64,000 nt of DNA, from positions 48,823 through 112,822 of the forward strand of contig CAKJVC010000031.1 in assembly GCA_918026815.1 (NCBI GenBank), in the 5' to 3' direction. The position numbers and the translations under genes are program-made. Of this stretch, positions 23,285 through 33,874 are shown in pieces. Within the stretch, counting starts at the first letter, position 1; each line of letters starts with the position of its first letter. Under the pieces are notes generated by a model, which was not told where the DNA came from, did not search any database, and worked only from the letters and a program-made list of their open reading frames with translations. The DNA is from Chalara sp. BL73. Lineage: Eukaryota; Ascomycota; Leotiomycetes; Helotiales.

Positions 23285-24958
23285 CTATAGAGAATACTTG
23301 AAATACACGTCATAATCTCCCTTCTCCGGCCTCTCAGGCAGTGGGTTACCCTCAGCAAGCGCCTTCTGAATCTGCGCAGCACGCTTCTTGTTCACCCACC
23401 ACATCCCAACCATCAGCCCCATCACCATTGCTAAAGCCACTATATCCAATCCCAAGCTGATCTCAAGCCCCTTGACATATCTTGGCGCATCCTCGGTGCG
23501 ATATATCTGGCCAACTGCGACGCCAGCCGTATTCGCGATCGTAAGCACCATGCCGACCATGGACGCTCGCTTGAAGTGCCGACCCACGTTGTCCGACAAC
23601 CACATGATAGACAAACCGACTGTGGGATAAATGCCGAGAATCGTAACGAAACACCCAAAGAAGCGGACGCCGGTCTTCTCTGCACCGATTAGGATTGCAA
23701 GACCGACGATGAGGAGAATTAGCGGTCCTCCGATCCAGACACCTCTCATCTTCATGCGGTCGGACATGTAGGCAACGAACAGAAACCAGAAGAGGCCGAG
23801 CATATAGACGGGAACCGTCATTAGATTCGCGATAACGGACGTATAACCTAGCCCCTTGACAATAGCCGGGAGAAAGGTCTGTACAGCGTAAAGACTGACA
23901 TCACAACAGAATTGGAAGATGAAACTATGTTTGTCAGCACTGCCCGACGAAGAAAGGCAAAAAACACCTTACAAGGCGTAAAACTTGGGATCTTGCACCA
24001 CGTTGATTATAGCCCCCCAGCTGAACTCCTCGTCGATACCCCAGTGTGGATTAAGTTCATATCGAGCGCGGACCATTCTCTTCTCATCCTCTGTTAAGAA
24101 CCAGGCCGTTCTCGCATCGTTAGGGAACACAAACCAATAGAGAGGAACAATGAGCAGAGTAAGAATGCCTTCTACAATAAAGAGCCACCTCCATCCTGAA
24201 AATCCGTTGGGACCATGAATCTGAGTGAGACCAAAAGCGAGAAGGCCACCAAAGGCGCTTGAGAAGGCGCTAAAAGCAAAGATAACTGCGGCCCGCTTGC
24301 CACGCTCCTCTTTCTTATAGACCATACCAATGTATACATCAATACAAGGGAAGATGGCAGCTTCGAAGAATCCGATTAGGAGACGGCAAGCATACAGGCT
24401 GCCGGCATTTTGGATAAAGCCCATACCAAGAGTTGTCGCGCCCCAGCAAAATGCACAGCCAGCTAAAAGATAGCGTGGACCGATGATCTTGAGGAGGATC
24501 GCTGTTGGGGCTTCTATGGTAACGTAAGTGGCGTAGAGTAGGGTTACGGCAGTGCCGAACTGATTTCCCGTAAGACCAATCTCCTCACTCATACCGGCGA
24601 TGTTTGCATTTCCCAGGTTTCCACTTTCGAATGTCAGCGGACTTGAAGGGGGGGATGGAGATTGTGCCGCCCGCACAATCTCAGCACAGGGATGAGTTTC
24701 CAAGTAGGAAAGACTGGTGTACTTACCGATCAAGATTAGCCATCATATAGAAAAGACCCAACATTCCAATGGCACAAAACTGGAAAGGATGTCAGAGGAA
24801 CTCGTAGCCCGCATGGTAATGCATCTCACGTCAAACTTGAGCATCATCTTTCGTTCTTTGACAGGGTCAATATACAGCTCCATGTTAATGGACTCTTCCT
24901 TGATGCTAGACGGAGTCTGAGCGTCGGGGTTAATGCCAGCTTCCTTTGGAGAGCCCAT
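23285..24958 (-). CDS. MFS transporter, anion:cation symporter (Dal5/allantoate-permease) type
   Basis: Plasma-membrane symporter for a small organic anion, 490 aa. Exons 24958-24830, 24779-24727, 24623-23973 and 23924-23285. The short second exon encodes FCAIGMLGLFYMMANLDR; the next begins GNLGNANIAGM, both family marks of helix 1 and its loop. RLLIGFFEAAIFPCIDVYIG (helix 4) and GWRWLFIVEGILTLL (helix 6) are characteristic. About twelve hydrophobic segments are visible, with a hydrophilic N-terminus and a charged C-terminal tail. The ACS group includes transporters of allantoate, nicotinate, pantothenate and, in bacteria, tartrate; sequence alone does not pick one. It lies 11 kb from the hydroxyacid dehydrogenases, so a joint role is only a possibility. 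Confidence 0.88.
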
Positions 24959-25209
24959 GATTGGTGTTAGCCTCCAAGAGGTTGCAACGGGTACTAAAAT
25001 TTGAATGTTGTGATGTGCAGATGTATTGTTGGATCTAAATTGTGTAAATGACTGATGGAATCAAAATGATAAATGAGGATTCAATACATCTCTATATAGA
25101 TATGACGCTAATTCGCCTCTTTCCGCGCTGTGTTTTGACGACGTCAAGGTATCGCCGCGTCGTCGTATCATAATCGGAAGCGGAGGCCGATCAATGAGAG
25201 CATTGTAAT

Positions 25210-25671
25210 CTAACCTAAGCCCAAACTGCCACCTCTAGCTGCAGCATAACGGGCGGAGAAAAGCTGGTGAGAGGAAACCCCTCTCGGTAAAGGGGAGATA
25301 ACATGCACCAATTCGGAGCTGCTTGAGTCGTGGTGGTCCTGGGGAACGCATTGCCAAGCTGATAGCAGGCTCCCCAAGGATGGGGTGCCTGTGGCGCCGC
25401 CCTGATCCAGGCGGACGGTCAACAAAGTAAGCGAGCCGATCTCTGTTTTGAAAAGCTCACATGGTCGCAAATTTACTTTTACTCCGTATAAGCGACAGTA
25501 ATTAACCAAGATGGACTCTATTGTATAAGGTTCCAAGAGGGCAATTTCGGATCTCAAACCACGAGGCTGCGACGTGCATCTACTGATGTTGTTGCTTCTT
25601 TGAATGTCAGCTAAAATCTGAGCAGCCTTGGTCAAACTATATCCCCCGCCCCCTAATATTTTTGCATTCAT
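25210..25671 (-). other. Orphan open frame starting inside a transposon inverted repeat
   Basis: A 153-codon frame whose first about ten residues derive from the transposon end repeat (ATG at 25671). The rest has an even, non-repetitive composition (for example SELVHVISPLPRGVSS) and could be a remnant of an older gene cut by the insertion, or chance. I recognise no domain and see no splice partner. I would not call it a functional gene. Confidence 0.25.
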
Positions 25672-25732
25672 GGGGATCGTACGAGGTCAAAGCAAGGTTT
25701 GTAGGCCAATAAAATAGGTGTATTTCAACTGG
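25653..25732 (+). repeat. Left terminal inverted repeat of the Tc1/mariner element
   Basis: Bases from CCCTAATATTTTTGCATTC to GTGTATTTCA recur in reverse complement at 26879-26959 with almost no mismatch over about 80 bases. The outer about 20 bases beyond 25653 are similar but diverged. Confidence 0.92.
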
Positions 25733-26878
25733 AATTGTAGAGCATCTACTCTAGTATTTAGTTGGCCCTCCGTCAGCGTCAATTATGGCCTAACACCGAT
25801 CCTACCGACTATTTACAAGACTCTCTATATGGCTCTCTGGTACAGCTCCCCACGCATTCCAAATAATGTAGCACAGTTGATTTAAAGGGATTTTATTGAG
25901 TGCGTAGTACGATTCCCAATAGTTCTCTTGTATCCAATACTTCATCCAATTCCAAAGGTGCCTTATCAGGTTCAAACCAAGAAACCAAAAATGGCCACGT
26001 TAGAAATTTTATTTCTTGTCGAATTAAAGCAGCTTGAGTGTATACAAAACGGTGTAAAAAAGCATTATCGTGTTGAAAAGTAAACTCTAAATGCTTTTAT
26101 AATAGACTCTCGATCCCAGGTAGTATGTACTGATCGTAACGTTCTGAATTGACTGAATTCCTTTTTTTCCTTAATAAATAGTTCCATAAAACATCCATGC
26201 TAAAGCTTTGCTGCATTTGTGTCGTCGATTCATAGAATCCTATCGATCGGGGTCATCCTTGCGTAAAGTAGTATGTGCTCCGCCTATGGCCCAAACTTCG
26301 TCGGAAAACACAATATATATCACTTCTTCTTTAGTTATACGCTTTTTTATTTCTGCAATTGAAGTTGCAGATCCTATATGTCAGGATTATCTGGAAAAAA
26401 AAAATTGTAAAACGTTCAACGACAATAGCCTAACCTAACTGATTAAAAGCTGTAAAAAGAGTTTTGTATCTAATACCTGGCAAATTAACTGTCGAGTTTA
26501 TAACTCGACGAAACTTTTTCCAAGTAACACGCTTTTGCGAAAATAACTTTTCTAGCCAAACTTTAAATTGATCTTTTTCTAAAGTCTTAAAAAAGGATTT
26601 TTCAACCGCAGTTTGATTTCCAAGGTGTGGCTAGTTACAGCTTTGCGTACAAAATTTGACCTTGAGCAACGTTGGGTTCTTGTTGAATATCGGCATAAAG
26701 AATTCGGAATCGTAGCGCTGTTCGAATTTCAAGTCTTTTATCTCTACTCGTAAAAGTATTATTAAAGCATTATGGATTCATGGTTAATTAATAGTACAAT
26801 ACAATACAATACAAAATAAAAGGTGTTAAAAAATCATGCAAAATTGTAGAAAAAAACCAAAATGTTCCATGATTAGTC

Positions 26879-26977
26879 AGCTGAAATACACCTATTTTAT
26901 TGGCCTACAAACCTTGCTTTGACCTCGTACGATCCCCATGAATGCAAAAATATTAGGGGTGGTGAGGGGTAGTACTG
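26879..26977 (-). repeat. Right terminal inverted repeat of the Tc1/mariner element
   Basis: Reverse complement of the left repeat over about 80 bases, extended outward by a G-rich end that finishes ..TAGTACTG before TA at 26978. Read inward it starts CAGTACTACCCCTC, a usual Tc1-like terminus. Confidence 0.9.
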
Positions 26978-27303
26978 TATGTATCTACACACTCCACCAG
27001 GTCCACCACCATCAGCGAGACGGATCGTGGTAGCGATCAGCATGATAGGGGATCGGCTTCCTTGTTGTCACCACCGGTCCAGCCGTGCACGTGATCTCAT
27101 AATTCGGCGCATTTACAATCAAGCCGATGTTGACCGGCTTAAGTCTCAGAGGATAATAGCCTGCATGCTTGCCTCATTATTGCATTAGTAATCTGTAGAC
27201 ATATCTCATTGTGTCTCTTTCCAAGTATACATCCATTTCTTGCTATCGTCGCAGGTTGTAGAGAGCTTTACTTCACTTCTGATACCCTTGTATCGTTTTT
27301 ACA
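26978..27303. promoter_or_regulatory. Short region between transposon and 5-oxoprolinase start
   Basis: 326 bases between the transposon end and the oxoprolinase ATG; it must contain that gene's core promoter and leader. A CACGTGAT motif is at about 27088-27095. The transposon therefore sits just upstream of the gene's control region. Confidence 0.4.
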
Positions 27304-30300
27304 ATGCCATCAGCCGCGCCAGCTGGGATTCGTATCGCCATCGATAGAGGTAAGCAGGTCGTAGATGTAAAATACAAGACGTACATGTACTAATGAACTT
27401 AGGTGGAACGTTTGCAGACTTTTGGGCAAGAATTCCAAGTAGAAAAGATGATATTATTTTCAAGTTGTTATCTGTTTGTCCAGATCAATATGTGGATGCC
27501 CCAACCGAAGGTGTACGGAGGATATTAGAATTGGCATCAGGAAATTCTATACCAAGAGGGACTCCTCTTGATCTAAGCAGCGTGGAGTCGATCCGAATGG
27601 GGACAACTGTGGCAACAAAGTAAGTCTATGTTCGATCAGTGGTAGGGCATCCAGTTAGAAGATCTAGTCTGACTTTGGTCAGCGCTTTACTGGAGCGAAA
27701 AGGAGAAAAAGTTGCGCTCTTAATCACAAAGGGATTCATCGACCTCTTAGTTATTGGTAACCAAGCACGGCCAAACTTATTTGATCTTTCGGTAAAACGA
27801 CTCGACAAATTATATGAGAAAGTTATCGAGGTGGATGAGAGAGTAACCATTGAGGGCTTCACAGAGGATCCCGAACCACAGCCCATTGATATTGCAAACG
27901 ATCCAAACCTGGTAGAAGGTCTTTCCGGAGAAGCTGTTCGGATACTCAAGAAGCCCGATTATAAATCTGTCAAGCAGGATTTGCAGGCATTATGGGATGA
28001 GGGATTCCGAAGCTTGGCACTCGCCCTAATGCACTCATACGCCTATTCCGAGCATGAATTGAAGATTGCCGAGATTGCTAGAGAGTTGGGATTCAAGATT
28101 GCTGTCTCTAGTCAGCTACAGCCTATGGTCAAGATAGTTCCACGAGCACAATCTGCCACTGCAGACGCATATCTATCACCAATTACGCAGGGTTACCTAG
28201 CCAGCTTTGCCAAGGGTTTCCAAGGAGAATTCAAAGACGCACAAAACCTCAACAAGCTGCTTCTTTCACAATCCGATGGTGGCTTAGTATCCTTTCAGAA
28301 GTTTACCGGTCTTCGTGCCATTCTGTCTGGCCCTGCAGGTGGTGTGGTTGGTATGGCTAAAACATGCTGGGACAAAACAGACAGCACTCCTGTGCTTGGG
28401 TTCGACATGGGTGGGACCAGTACTGATGTTTCTCGATTCGATGGCTCTTATGAGCATGTATTTGAGAGCACTACCGCTGAAGTCACAATTCAAAGCCCAC
28501 AACTCGACATCAACACTGTCGCTGCTGGAGGTGGATCTATGTTGTTTTGGAGGAACGGCTTATTCGTAGTCGGACCAGATTCTGCTGGGTCCTTTCCCGG
28601 CCCAGCTTGCTATGGCAAAGGTGGACCACTCACAATCACTGACGCGAACTTTTTCTTGGGTCGTATTCTCAGTGACTATTTTCCTAACAAACTAGATTTT
28701 GAGGCAACCAAGGGGAAATTCCTTGCGCTCACAAGGGAGGTGAACGCCGAAAAGCATGGAAGTGATCAATTATCGCCTGAAGAGGTGGCTATGGGATTCC
28801 TTTCCGTGGCTAATGCGTCGATGACTCGGCCTATTAGAACGTTGAGTGAGGGTCGCGGCTTCGAGACTGCCGCACACAATTTGGCTTGCTTTGGAGGTGC
28901 GGGCGGTCAGCATGCTACGGCTGTGGCACGAGACCTTGGTATTAAACGTGTTCTGATTCATCGGCTCTCCAGCATTCTTTCCGCTTACGGTATGGCATTG
29001 GCCGATGTTGTTGTGGAGGTGCAGGAGCCCGAATCAGTTGCGTTCAGCAAAGACTCGATTTCAAAGATCTCTCAACGTATTGAGGTTTTGCGTCAACGGG
29101 CTCTTGAAGGTCTTGAGAGCCAAGGCTTCTCTGCAAAACAAGTGGTTCACGAGAACTTTCTGAACATGAGATATAGGGGATCTGATACTGCGATAATGAT
29201 TTCTCAGCCAGAGAATATTGAGGACTTCGCAGAAGCCTTCACTAAGCGCCACATGCAAGAGTTTGGTTTCGTCCAGCCTCGAGATATCCTGGTTGACGAT
29301 ATTAGAATCAGGAGCGTAGGCCGTAGCATAGATGTACAGGTGTCTAGTGCATTTGAACAGCTCAAAGAATTGGAAGACCTTCCATACCTGGGCAGGTCGG
29401 AATCTGCCTCAACACGCAAAGTATACTTCGAAAAGGAAGGCTGGGTTGATACCAATGTATATCAACTAGGTGACCTTCCTAAAGACCACAAGATCCAAGG
29501 TCCGGCGATGATTATCGATGCTACCCAAACAATTGTGCTCGACCCTGCTGCCGAAGCCACTATTCTGGCAGAGCATGTCGTTATTGAGCTTCTCGACACA
29601 GAGAAGAAGAAGATTGGTATTGGAAGTGTGGATCCTATTCAACTCTCCGTCTTTGGCCATCGTTTTATGAGTGTCGCCGAGCAAATGGGTCAAACCCTGC
29701 AGAAAACTTCTATATCTACCAACATTAAGGAACGTCTCGATTACTCCTGTGCTATCTTCTCGGCAGATGGTGGCCTAACCGCAAACGCTCCTCATATTCC
29801 TGCTCACCTTGGCTCCATGAGTTACGCCGTTGCGTACCAAGCAAAGAAGTATCCGAATAAAGGTGATCTAAAGCCTGGAGATGTTCTCCTCTCGAACCAC
29901 CCTGCAGCTGGCGGAACTCATCTTCCTGATTTGACAGTGATCACGCCAGTCTTCGATGATGAGGAGAGCCCAACAGAGATTCTGTTCTTCGTCGCAAACA
30001 GAGGTCACCATGCGGATATCGGAGGGATAGCGGCAGGAAGTATGCCTCCAAACTCTACAGAACTATGGCAGGAGGGTGCGGCAATTGAGTCATTCAAGCT
30101 TGTGCAAGAAGGTGTGTTCGACGAGGCTGGGCTGATCCACCATCTGGTCGAGGTTCCAAGCAGCTACTCAGGCTGTAGTGGAACTCGAACTCTGAAGGAC
30201 AACATCGCGGATCTCAAGGCTGGTATCGCCTCGAACAACCGCGGCATCCAGCTCATCAGTGCTTTGATCAAGGAGTACACCTGGCCCGTTATTCAGTTTT

Positions 30301-31376
30301 ATATGGCTGCCATCCAACAGAACGCGGAAGAGAGCGTTCGCGAGTTGTTGAAAACTTTCAGTACGCGATTTCATGGTCAGCCTCTCGAAGCTATTGACTA
30401 CCTCGATGATGGAACTGAGCTGGTCTTGAAGATTACAATCAATGGCAACACTGGGTCTGCCACGTTCGACTTCACAGGCACTGGCCCAGAGGCGCTCAAC
30501 AATCTCAACAGTCCTCCTGCAGTCATGTATTCCGGTATCATTTACTGTCTCCGCAGTCTAATATCCTCAGATATCCCACTCAATCAAGGCTGCTTGACAC
30601 CGATCGAAGTAATCTGCCCGCCAAACACTATTCTCACACCAAGTTTAAAGGCAGCGACGATTGGTTCCAATGTGGAAACGGCACAACGTATTATTGATCT
30701 AATTTTCAAGGCTTTCCGCGCTGCAGCCGCCAGTCAGGGGACTTGTAACAACCTGACCTTCGGGTACGGTGGCACAGACGACAAAGGTAACATTACTAAA
30801 GGCTTCGGCTATTACGAAACCATTGCTGGAGGAGCTGGTGCTGGAGCCGACTGGGAAGGTCAAGATGGAGTCCACACAGGTTCAACAAACACGAGAATGA
30901 CCGACCCAGAAACTTTTGAGAAGCGATACCCGGTTATCCTCCGCGAATTCTCCATCCGCAAAGGTAGTGGTGGAGGAGGGCGACACCCAGGAGGCAATGG
31001 CTGTATTCGAGACATTGAGCTTCGTCGGCCAATGCAAGTCAGCATTCTCTCCGAGCGACGCGTGGTTGCACCTTACGGCATGGCAGGTGGGCAGAACGGA
31101 CAAAGGGGAAAGAACTTGTGGATGAAGGTCGATCCTGAGGATGGAACCACCCGTACCATCAGCTTGGGCGGAAAGGCGTCTATTATGGCTGGGGTGGGAG
31201 ATCGTGTCATTATCCAGACCCCTGGAGGAGGTGGATACGGTGCTGTTGGTTCAAAGACAAAAGAAGAAGAGGAATTCGGCGAGTTTAAGCTATACGAGAA
31301 GTTTATCCGCAATCCACATTTGTTCCGAGCAGGTGGTAGTGTCGCAATTCGGGAGGCTATGGGTAAATCTAATTAA
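27304..31376 (+). CDS. OXP1: 5-oxoprolinase (ATP-hydrolysing), hydantoinase A/B fusion
   Basis: Cytosolic enzyme opening 5-oxo-L-proline to L-glutamate with ATP, in glutathione (gamma-glutamyl) turnover. Exons 27304-27349, 27403-27619 and 27683-31376 give 1318 aa, the family's usual length. The first join yields RIAIDRGGTFADFW, the sugar-kinase-like ATP-binding loop; the second yields MGTTVATNALLERKGE. The HyuA half continues with ITKGFIDLLVIGNQARP, AILSGPAGGVVGMA, LGFDMGGTSTDVSRFDG and DINTVAAGGGSML. The HyuB half begins near SVDPIQLSVFGHRFMSVAEQMG and shows LSNHPAAGGTHLPDLTV, FFVANRGHHADIGG and a C-terminal GGGGRHPGGNG. Ala replaces the usual Thr in GGTFTD. The long last exon has no disruption. 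A hydantoinase activity is a lesser alternative. Confidence 0.93.
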
Positions 31377-32034
31377 AATTATATCGTGGCGTTGAATAGA
31401 TTAGGATAGACGACCATGAGCTTGTATAGTTAATATGTTGAATGCAAAGATTTTAAACGTTTTTCAATTTCCATTCCATAGCGGAGACTGGTCAGAGAAC
31501 TCATGGCAGCCATTCTAACATTTATTCGTGTCCCCTAAACCAACATGTCCTGGTACTGAGGCCCCATAGTGCTCAGCACATATAAGCATCCGCTCTACAA
31601 GCCCGCGGTCACGAATGACATGAGTATGATGCTAGGAAAACATGTTCTATCTAATAGCAACTACTGCGGTAATTTAGACTAGCTTTCATTAGCTAATTTT
31701 TGAGGCAAGAACATGCTTTAATAACTTATTTAGCTATGAGTGCTTACGCCAGCGGTAGAAGAGTTGAACATATAAGTATGATTCTGAACCGGCCACTGCT
31801 GGCCGTGAATGGACTAAAGATGTGGCTTTGGCTCCCTGACTCCTGGAGCCAAAATGTAGTAAAATCTGCTGTGAAAAAGGCTACTCAGATCACCGACATA
31901 TCAATAGAAATTTAGTCTAATATCATACTAGCCTTGTCGCAAAACATGTAAGTCCAAGGTAATCTACATTTCCCACATGATCTCTACATTGCCGCTGCAT
32001 CAAAAGTATCTTCCCCCCCCCCTCCCCAAAACTT
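31377..32034. other. Intergenic between 5-oxoprolinase and DUF3431 pseudogene
   Basis: About 660 bases with no supported gene. It ends in a C-rich homopolymer tract at about 32013-32027. Confidence 0.5.
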
Positions 32035-33551
32035 CGACAGTACGATTCTTACCCATATCTCCATAACCTTCGCGATCTTCCTCCTTGAATCCATCCAAGC
32101 CTTCATTCCATCCAACCCCCCCCCTTTTCAACCCTATATCTCTTCCCACTTGCTTCAACAACCCAATTTCAATCTCTCTGCTTTTTCCCTTCTCAAGTTC
32201 CTTTGTCAGACTCTGGGCTTTCTCTCTCCAATTGTTTAGCTCATCTTCTAACCTTTTTCTTTCGTGATGTTTCTCAAAGTAGTGCTTACATTCATCCTCA
32301 GAACCGAAACAAACCCCATATCCATCACAATCGCAGCTGTGCTCTTTAGGGCAGTGAATATTCTCCCCAGTGAAAATAAATTGTCATAGATCTATGAAGG
32401 CAAACAGTTAGATATCTGTTCAGGAGACTTTCTGCTGCAGCCCCTACATTCCCATACCCTTCTTCTAATATAATCTGGCAACTTTGTTTTCAGCAGCCAA
32501 TTTCTGTAAAAGACGTATCGTACAAGTGGCAGGCTCCGAATTCGCTCCTTTGAGACAGCGAACTGGGCACAATATGGCTGGGCAAGAACAGCGGACACAT
32601 CGCCAAAAGGGAGCAACTCGGATCAAGCATTTGCCAGTACATTCTCCTCTTTGTTAACATTTTCGTTGACTTCACTTGGATGCATCCAATCCTGTGAGGT
32701 CGTTCTCAGTCAGCATTGCCGTATCAAGTAGTTTCATTCCCTGTATAGTCCCAGTATACTCACAGTATCCTGATGAGCCTGCTAAGAATAAGAGAGTTTG
32801 CTCGCCAAAAGACCAGACGCACCGGGCAACCTGGACCCCAATGGCACCGCATGTTCCTGTCTCTCTCGTTGCTTAGCATCTTAGAGGATTGACTAAGGCC
32901 TAAACGTACATGTATCCTTCGCGTTGGACTCTTTCAGCCGAAAGTCGTTGCACCATCTCCACCGCGTCTAGGCCCAGGAGCTCATTATGGTGCCAGGAAT
33001 GGCGATGCGAATGCATCAAGATGTTCACATCGGAGAGATTCTGATAATGATCGATTATATAGGAAAGATAGGCCATCGCTTCATGGCTCTTATCTGTAAA
33101 GTGCCAGCGCTTTTAGACGTGCCTTGTTCAGGTGAAAGTACTTTTCGGAGGGTGGTGGTTTACTTCGTAGTTATCTGTTGAGTATATTATATAGTCTAGA
33201 TCTTGTTGTCGGCGAAGTTGTCCATGATCCAAGCTACATCCTCATCCTTGGTGCGTGGCACAACAAGCATTTTCGTATATGGAAGCCGTCATGTTTGACA
33301 GTTCCTGGCTGGAACACGATCGGGTGACGAAGACGGTCGAATGTCTCTAAAGAGTTTGTTACTAGAATTTCGACAGATACATGCAATGGTACTTTAGAAG
33401 ATACATTTATGGTCGAAGGCCATGCACAGGTTGTCTTGCGCAGTTGCGGTTCATTCCAATGCCTAGTTATGAGGGGGAGACATAAATGTATGAAACAAAA
33501 AGCGACAGTAAGGAGCAAATAAGGAACAGATCTCTTGACGATAGGCTTCAT
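32035..33551 (-). pseudogene. DUF3431 family pseudogene (type II membrane-anchor form)
   Basis: The minus strand starts MKPIVKRSVPYLLLTVAFCF (a signal-anchor) and passes through recognisable DUF3431 blocks: MLVVPRTKDEDVAWI near 33265, NKSHEAMAYLSYIIDHYQNL near 33090, NILMHSHRHSWHN, NMRCHWGPGCP near 32860, QPYCAQFAVSKERIRSLP near 32570, and FIFTGENIHCPKEHSCDCDG near 32350, followed by a charged helical tail. Frame is lost before MLVVPRT (about 33285) and again after FADNKI (about 33207). Two conserved Trp codons read TGA: in ANA-W-SELL (about 32625) and, after an apparently good intron, in EYL-W-QFIF (about 32385). Poly-C runs interrupt the end. The family's function is unknown, possibly glycosyltransferase-like. 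This copy is inactive. Confidence 0.85.
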
Positions 33552-33874
33552 GACTGGCAATTTGACTGTGCCCGGCACATATACAGACAGGATCATGTTT
33601 GTTTTCGATAAGCAAGGTGGGAAGATAAAAGCTGCTCCTTTCACAGCACAGCACCAAAGAGGAAAGAACGTACAGTATTGTCATCACACAGAATATAAAT
33701 CTCGATAAAGTCAAAATGTCTAAATGGATATAATTCTCGGCAATACAACATCATCTCCTTTTTCCTATACAATAATTCCACGTAGCATGCATCATCGCTA
33801 TAGAGGCCAACTTGCACTAAATTGCTAGATAATACACAATCCCATTTCGCCAATATTTACCAAACTTCTCCTTG
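33552..33874. other. Spacer between DUF3431 pseudogene and Yta7-type gene
   Basis: About 320 bases: the old promoter of the pseudogene and the 3' end of the Yta7-type gene. Nothing else recognised. Confidence 0.45.

Larger units (their letters stand above)
25653..26977 (-). mobile_element. Degenerate Tc1/mariner-type DNA transposon
   Basis: About 1.3 kb bounded by near-identical inverted repeats of about 80 bases. The inside, read on the minus strand in broken frames, matches Tc1/mariner DDE transposases: an FSDEVWAIGGAHTT block (first catalytic Asp) at about 26200-26330, ending in a premature stop after RKDDPDR; a WMFYGTIY block near 26170; a DNAFLH-like block (second Asp) near 26060; then SPDLNLIRHLWNWMKYW and IQENYW near 25920-25970, read only after frame shifts. 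Several stops and shifts make it inactive. The right end reads ..CAGT next to a TA, as expected for this superfamily. The left outermost bases have diverged, so the TA duplication is not certain. Confidence 0.85.

Noticed and set aside
24600..24733. Reading straight through as coding at the start of the long transporter exon
   Set aside because: This is intron; removing 24624-24726 restores the MFS helix-1 loop (LDR-GNLGNANIAG).
32380..32630. RIP as the cause of the two TGA codons
   Set aside because: TGG to TGA is a change at CpC on the other strand, not CpA; classical RIP would favour TAG here.
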